Shown: positions 61,789-64,000 of the stretch, piece after piece
How positions within the stretch are numbered: position 1 is the stretch's first letter
Layout: the number at the start of each line of letters is the position of its first letter
Assembly (NCBI GenBank): GCA_035645695.1
Contig: DASQMC010000081.1
Coordinates: 1 to 64,000 of the forward strand
DNA length: 64,000 nucleotides
DNA from: JAIVJZ01 sp035645695
Lineage (GTDB): Bacteria; Acidobacteriota; Blastocatellia; Pyrinomonadales; Pyrinomonadaceae
Direction: 5' to 3'
The notes under the pieces: generated by a model
Told to the model about the DNA's origin: nothing
Seen by the model: the letters and a program-made list of their open reading frames with translations, nothing else
The model's database searches: none
Position numbers and translations under genes: made by a program

Positions 61789-63903
61789 ATGTCGCTGCTC
61801 GAAGTTTTACAACTCGTCGGCTACAGCATGGGCGCGGTCTTGACGTTGTGGATGAGCGTGTTGCTGGCGCGGCAGCGAAGCGCGCTGGAGCGCGCCGAAC
61901 GCGTTCTGCTGGCTCTGGCCGTCGGCATCGGCCTCTGGCACGCGAGCAATTTAATACTCACACTGCGCGTCTTGCTCGGCCTCGATCCGCGGCACTGGTC
62001 GGGCGTGCTGCGCGTGGCCGACACCCTCGCCGTCGCAAGCATCACGATCTCTTACTCGCTGCTGCTGCACGTCCACCTGCACCTCTGGGCACGCGCACAG
62101 GCGCGCGACTTCACACGCTTCGAGCGGGCGCGCGTCTTTATGTCTTATATCCCCGCCGTCTTTCTCGTCGTCGCCATCCCGCGCATCTGGTCGGGCGCAT
62201 ACGCGCCGATGTTGGAGAAGTTGAACTTTTTCGTGCTGCCCTTCGGCGTCTGGGCGACTTACGTGCTTGCCCTCATCGCCGGAACCGATCTTTTACTCGC
62301 GCGCGCATCCACGTCGCGCACCGAGCGGCGTTTGATGCAGACGCTCGCCGCATCATTTGTCGGCATCGCGCTGCTGCTCCTCGCCGCCTACGCGCTCGGC
62401 GTCGGGCGCGGGACGATAGCCGGTCATTACTTGCAGACCCTCGCCAATCTCGGCTCGCTGCTGCCGACTGCGCTCATCGCCTATCACATCTATCGCTATC
62501 GCTATCTCGAACTCATTATCAAAGAGAGCCTCGTCGTGGCATCGTTCGCGGCGGTCGTCCTCGTCGTCTATCTCTACGGCATCCGCACGCTCGCGCTCTC
62601 GCTGACCGCGCGCTACAGCCTGCGCGCGAGCGCGGTCGAATCGCTGCTTGTGCTCGCTTTCGCGCTCGTCGTCGCCCCCTTGCGCGCGTGGCTCGACAAG
62701 CGTTTTCACAAACTCTTCGAGCGCGAGGCGTCGATCTACCGCGACGTGCTGGCGCGCATCGGCGCGCAGGCCGGGAGTTACAAACAATTACCAGACCTGC
62801 TTCGCTTCATCGAAGAACGCACTTCGCGCGAACTCGGCCTGCGTAGCGTTCGCTTCTACGTCAGGGAGGCTCATCGCTCGCCGCCGGGTGAGGACGGCGA
62901 CACGGGCGAGGCTCACACGGACGGCCGCGCCGCGTGGGAAGAGAGCGTGTTGGAGTTGGCAACCGGCACGATGGGCGATGTTCTCGAAGATACAAAACAA
63001 CTGCGCGAGCGCGGCTTTGAAATGGCATACCTTCTGAGGCGTGAGAACAAGTCGCTCGGCCTGATGTTAATTGATGCCGCGCCCGACGCTTTGACGAGCG
63101 ATGTGCGCGCCGTCCTGGAAGTGTTGGCCGGGCAGGTCGCGCTCGCGCTCGAAGACTATCGTTTGATTGAAGAGAACGTGAGGCTCGAACGACAACTCGC
63201 GCAGGGCGAACGCCTCGCCGCGCTCGGACAGATGGCCGCCGCCGTCGCTCACGAAATCAAGAACCCGCTCTCGGCCATCAAATCCATTGCACAGGTAATG
63301 CGCGAAGACGAGCATCTCGCCGCGGAGTACGCCCGCGATCTCGATCTCATCGTCGGCGAGACCGACCGCCTCAACCGCAGCGTCACGCAACTGCTCAACT
63401 TCGCACGCCACGCGCCGCCCGCAGGCCATCCCATGAACGCCGACGAACTCGCGCGCGGGGTGGTCGAACTATTTCGCGCGGAGGCCACGGGTAAAAATAT
63501 CAAACTCGCACTGCGCACGGAGGCGCGTCAAACGTTAGACGGCGCGCAGGCATCCGCAGTGCGCGACGCCCTCTCAAACCTTTTATTGAACGCGCTGCAA
63601 GCGACACCGGCGGGGGAGCGCGTCGCGGTTGAAGTTGCTTTTGATGAGAATGAATTGCTCTTTGCCGTGACGGACGGAGGCGCGGGTGTCCCCGTCGATC
63701 TACAGCGGCGCATCTGGGAGCCTTTTTTCACCACGAAACAGCGCGGCACGGGGCTGGGGCTGGCAATAGTGCGCAAGCGCATCGAAGATGCCGGGGGGCG
63801 TGCGCGTCTGGTGCCTCGCGCGCCGGGCGGCGGCGCGCGTTTTGAACTCCGCTTGCCGCAAGCGGGCTCGGCGGCGGAAACGACCGCAGAGCCGGTATAT
63901 TAG
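61789..63903 (+). CDS. Membrane histidine kinase with GAF domain
   Basis: A 704-residue sensor kinase. About seven N-terminal helices (1-305) form the sensor, similar to 7TM-type sensor kinases. Residues about 325-455 contain a GAF-like domain. The kinase core has AVAHEIKNPLSAIKSIAQVM (phosphorylated His488), N-box LSNLLLNALQATP, G1 TDGGAGVP, F-box PFFTTK and G2 GTGLGLAIV. The start at ATG 61789 is just after a heptamer repeat. No response regulator is visible downstream before the window ends; the nearest is at 57378. Confidence 0.92.
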   Translation: MSLLEVLQLVGYSMGAVLTLWMSVLLARQRSALERAERVLLALAVGIGLWHASNLILTLRVLLGLDPRHWSGVLRVADTLAVASITISYSLLLHVHLHLWARAQARDFTRFERARVFMSYIPAVFLVVAIPRIWSGAYAPMLEKLNFFVLPFGVWATYVLALIAGTDLLLARASTSRTERRLMQTLAASFVGIALLLLAAYALGVGRGTIAGHYLQTLANLGSLLPTALIAYHIYRYRYLELIIKESLVVASFAAVVLVVYLYGIRTLALSLTARYSLRASAVESLLVLAFALVVAPLRAWLDKRFHKLFEREASIYRDVLARIGAQAGSYKQLPDLLRFIEERTSRELGLRSVRFYVREAHRSPPGEDGDTGEAHTDGRAAWEESVLELATGTMGDVLEDTKQLRERGFEMAYLLRRENKSLGLMLIDAAPDALTSDVRAVLEVLAGQVALALEDYRLIEENVRLERQLAQGERLAALGQMAAAVAHEIKNPLSAIKSIAQVMREDEHLAAEYARDLDLIVGETDRLNRSVTQLLNFARHAPPAGHPMNADELARGVVELFRAEATGKNIKLALRTEARQTLDGAQASAVRDALSNLLLNALQATPAGERVAVEVAFDENELLFAVTDGGAGVPVDLQRRIWEPFFTTKQRGTGLGLAIVRKRIEDAGGRARLVPRAPGGGARFELRLPQAGSAAETTAEPVY

Positions 63904-63925
63904 CGAACTGCAATAGCGTGCGTCC

Positions 63926-63977
63926 CCGTTACCTCTCTGTACCCCCTCCGTGCTCTCTGTGTCTGCGGTGTTGAATG
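63926..63977. repeat. Possible left part of another repeat element at the window edge
   Basis: Pyrimidine-rich units such as CCTCTCTG, CTCTCTGTG and TCTGCGGTG recur at 7-8 base spacing after the kinase gene, but the matching arm, if any, lies beyond the window. It lacks TGA in each unit, so it does not clearly belong to the heptamer class. Confidence 0.3.
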
Positions 63978-64000
63978 CTGGTTAATCAAAAACTCACCAC

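Noticed and set aside
61683..62846. 387-residue frame overlapping the histidine kinase
   Set aside because: It starts inside the heptamer repeat and runs in another frame of the kinase gene; sequence is Arg/His-rich without any domain.

Overview
The window looks like a high-G+C Gram-negative chromosome, most likely an Acidobacteriota member near the Blastocatellia/Chloracidobacterium side. This placement is inferred from the gene set only: a Rieske/split cytochrome b/octaheme cytochrome c complex beside a cytochrome oxidase operon, outer-membrane OmpA-type proteins, frequent TTG/GTG starts and a BchH-type chelatase. No marker gene here fixes the taxon.

Layout. 0.1-4.1 kb: glycolytic run gap-pgk-tpiA, then secG and tRNA-Leu(GAG) with a terminator. 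4.2-6.1 kb: an exported low-complexity protein and a VTT-domain membrane protein. 6.2-12.6 kb: a tetrapyrrole metal-chelatase locus consisting of a BchI-BchD fusion followed by BchH cut into two genes in reversed order (C-terminal half first, N-terminal half second). 12.6-13.3 kb: a glutaredoxin-like gene and a small HTH gene. 13.4-21.7 kb: a promoter, Rieske protein, cytochrome b in two genes, a 1246-residue octaheme cytochrome c and a cupredoxin-like lipoprotein. 21.8-28.9 kb: heme O synthase, oxidase subunits II, I, III, III' and IV and small accessory proteins, so the respiratory chain from quinol to O2 is nearly contiguous. 28.9-36 kb: a HEAT plus lipoyl-like membrane protein, a ferredoxin, a glycine-zipper stress protein, two tiny membrane proteins, an M14 peptidase and an FtsH-like protease. 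36.3-39.6 kb: an Mrr-like gene overlapping mutS. 39.8-45.6 kb (minus strand): CDF and EamA transporters and pyruvate dehydrogenase E2, E1-beta and E1-alpha. 45.8-50.7 kb (minus): an HD-GYP/GAF/GGDEF protein and a YyaL/DUF255 protein. 51-57 kb: ETF-quinone oxidoreductase, a zincin-like protein, yicC-gmk-rpoZ and an MsbA-like ABC exporter. 57.4-64 kb: a response regulator, a beta-propeller protein, a tiny membrane protein, an OmpA-family protein and a histidine kinase.

Two features stand out. First, the split and order-swapped bchH: the halves together are about the length of one intact subunit and appear to meet cleanly in the linker. Second, at least eleven intergenic hairpins built on one plan: two inverted arms, each a tandem array of 7-bp units. 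The unit sequence differs between families, yet in all of these intergenic elements the unit carries a stop triplet (TGA or TAA) on one strand. Because 7 is not a multiple of 3, three successive units put a stop in every frame, and the inverted arms do this on both strands. Several elements supply the stop codon of the neighbouring gene, and several abut a start codon with no visible ribosome binding site. A stop-free element of the same plan lies in frame inside the N-terminal half of bchH.
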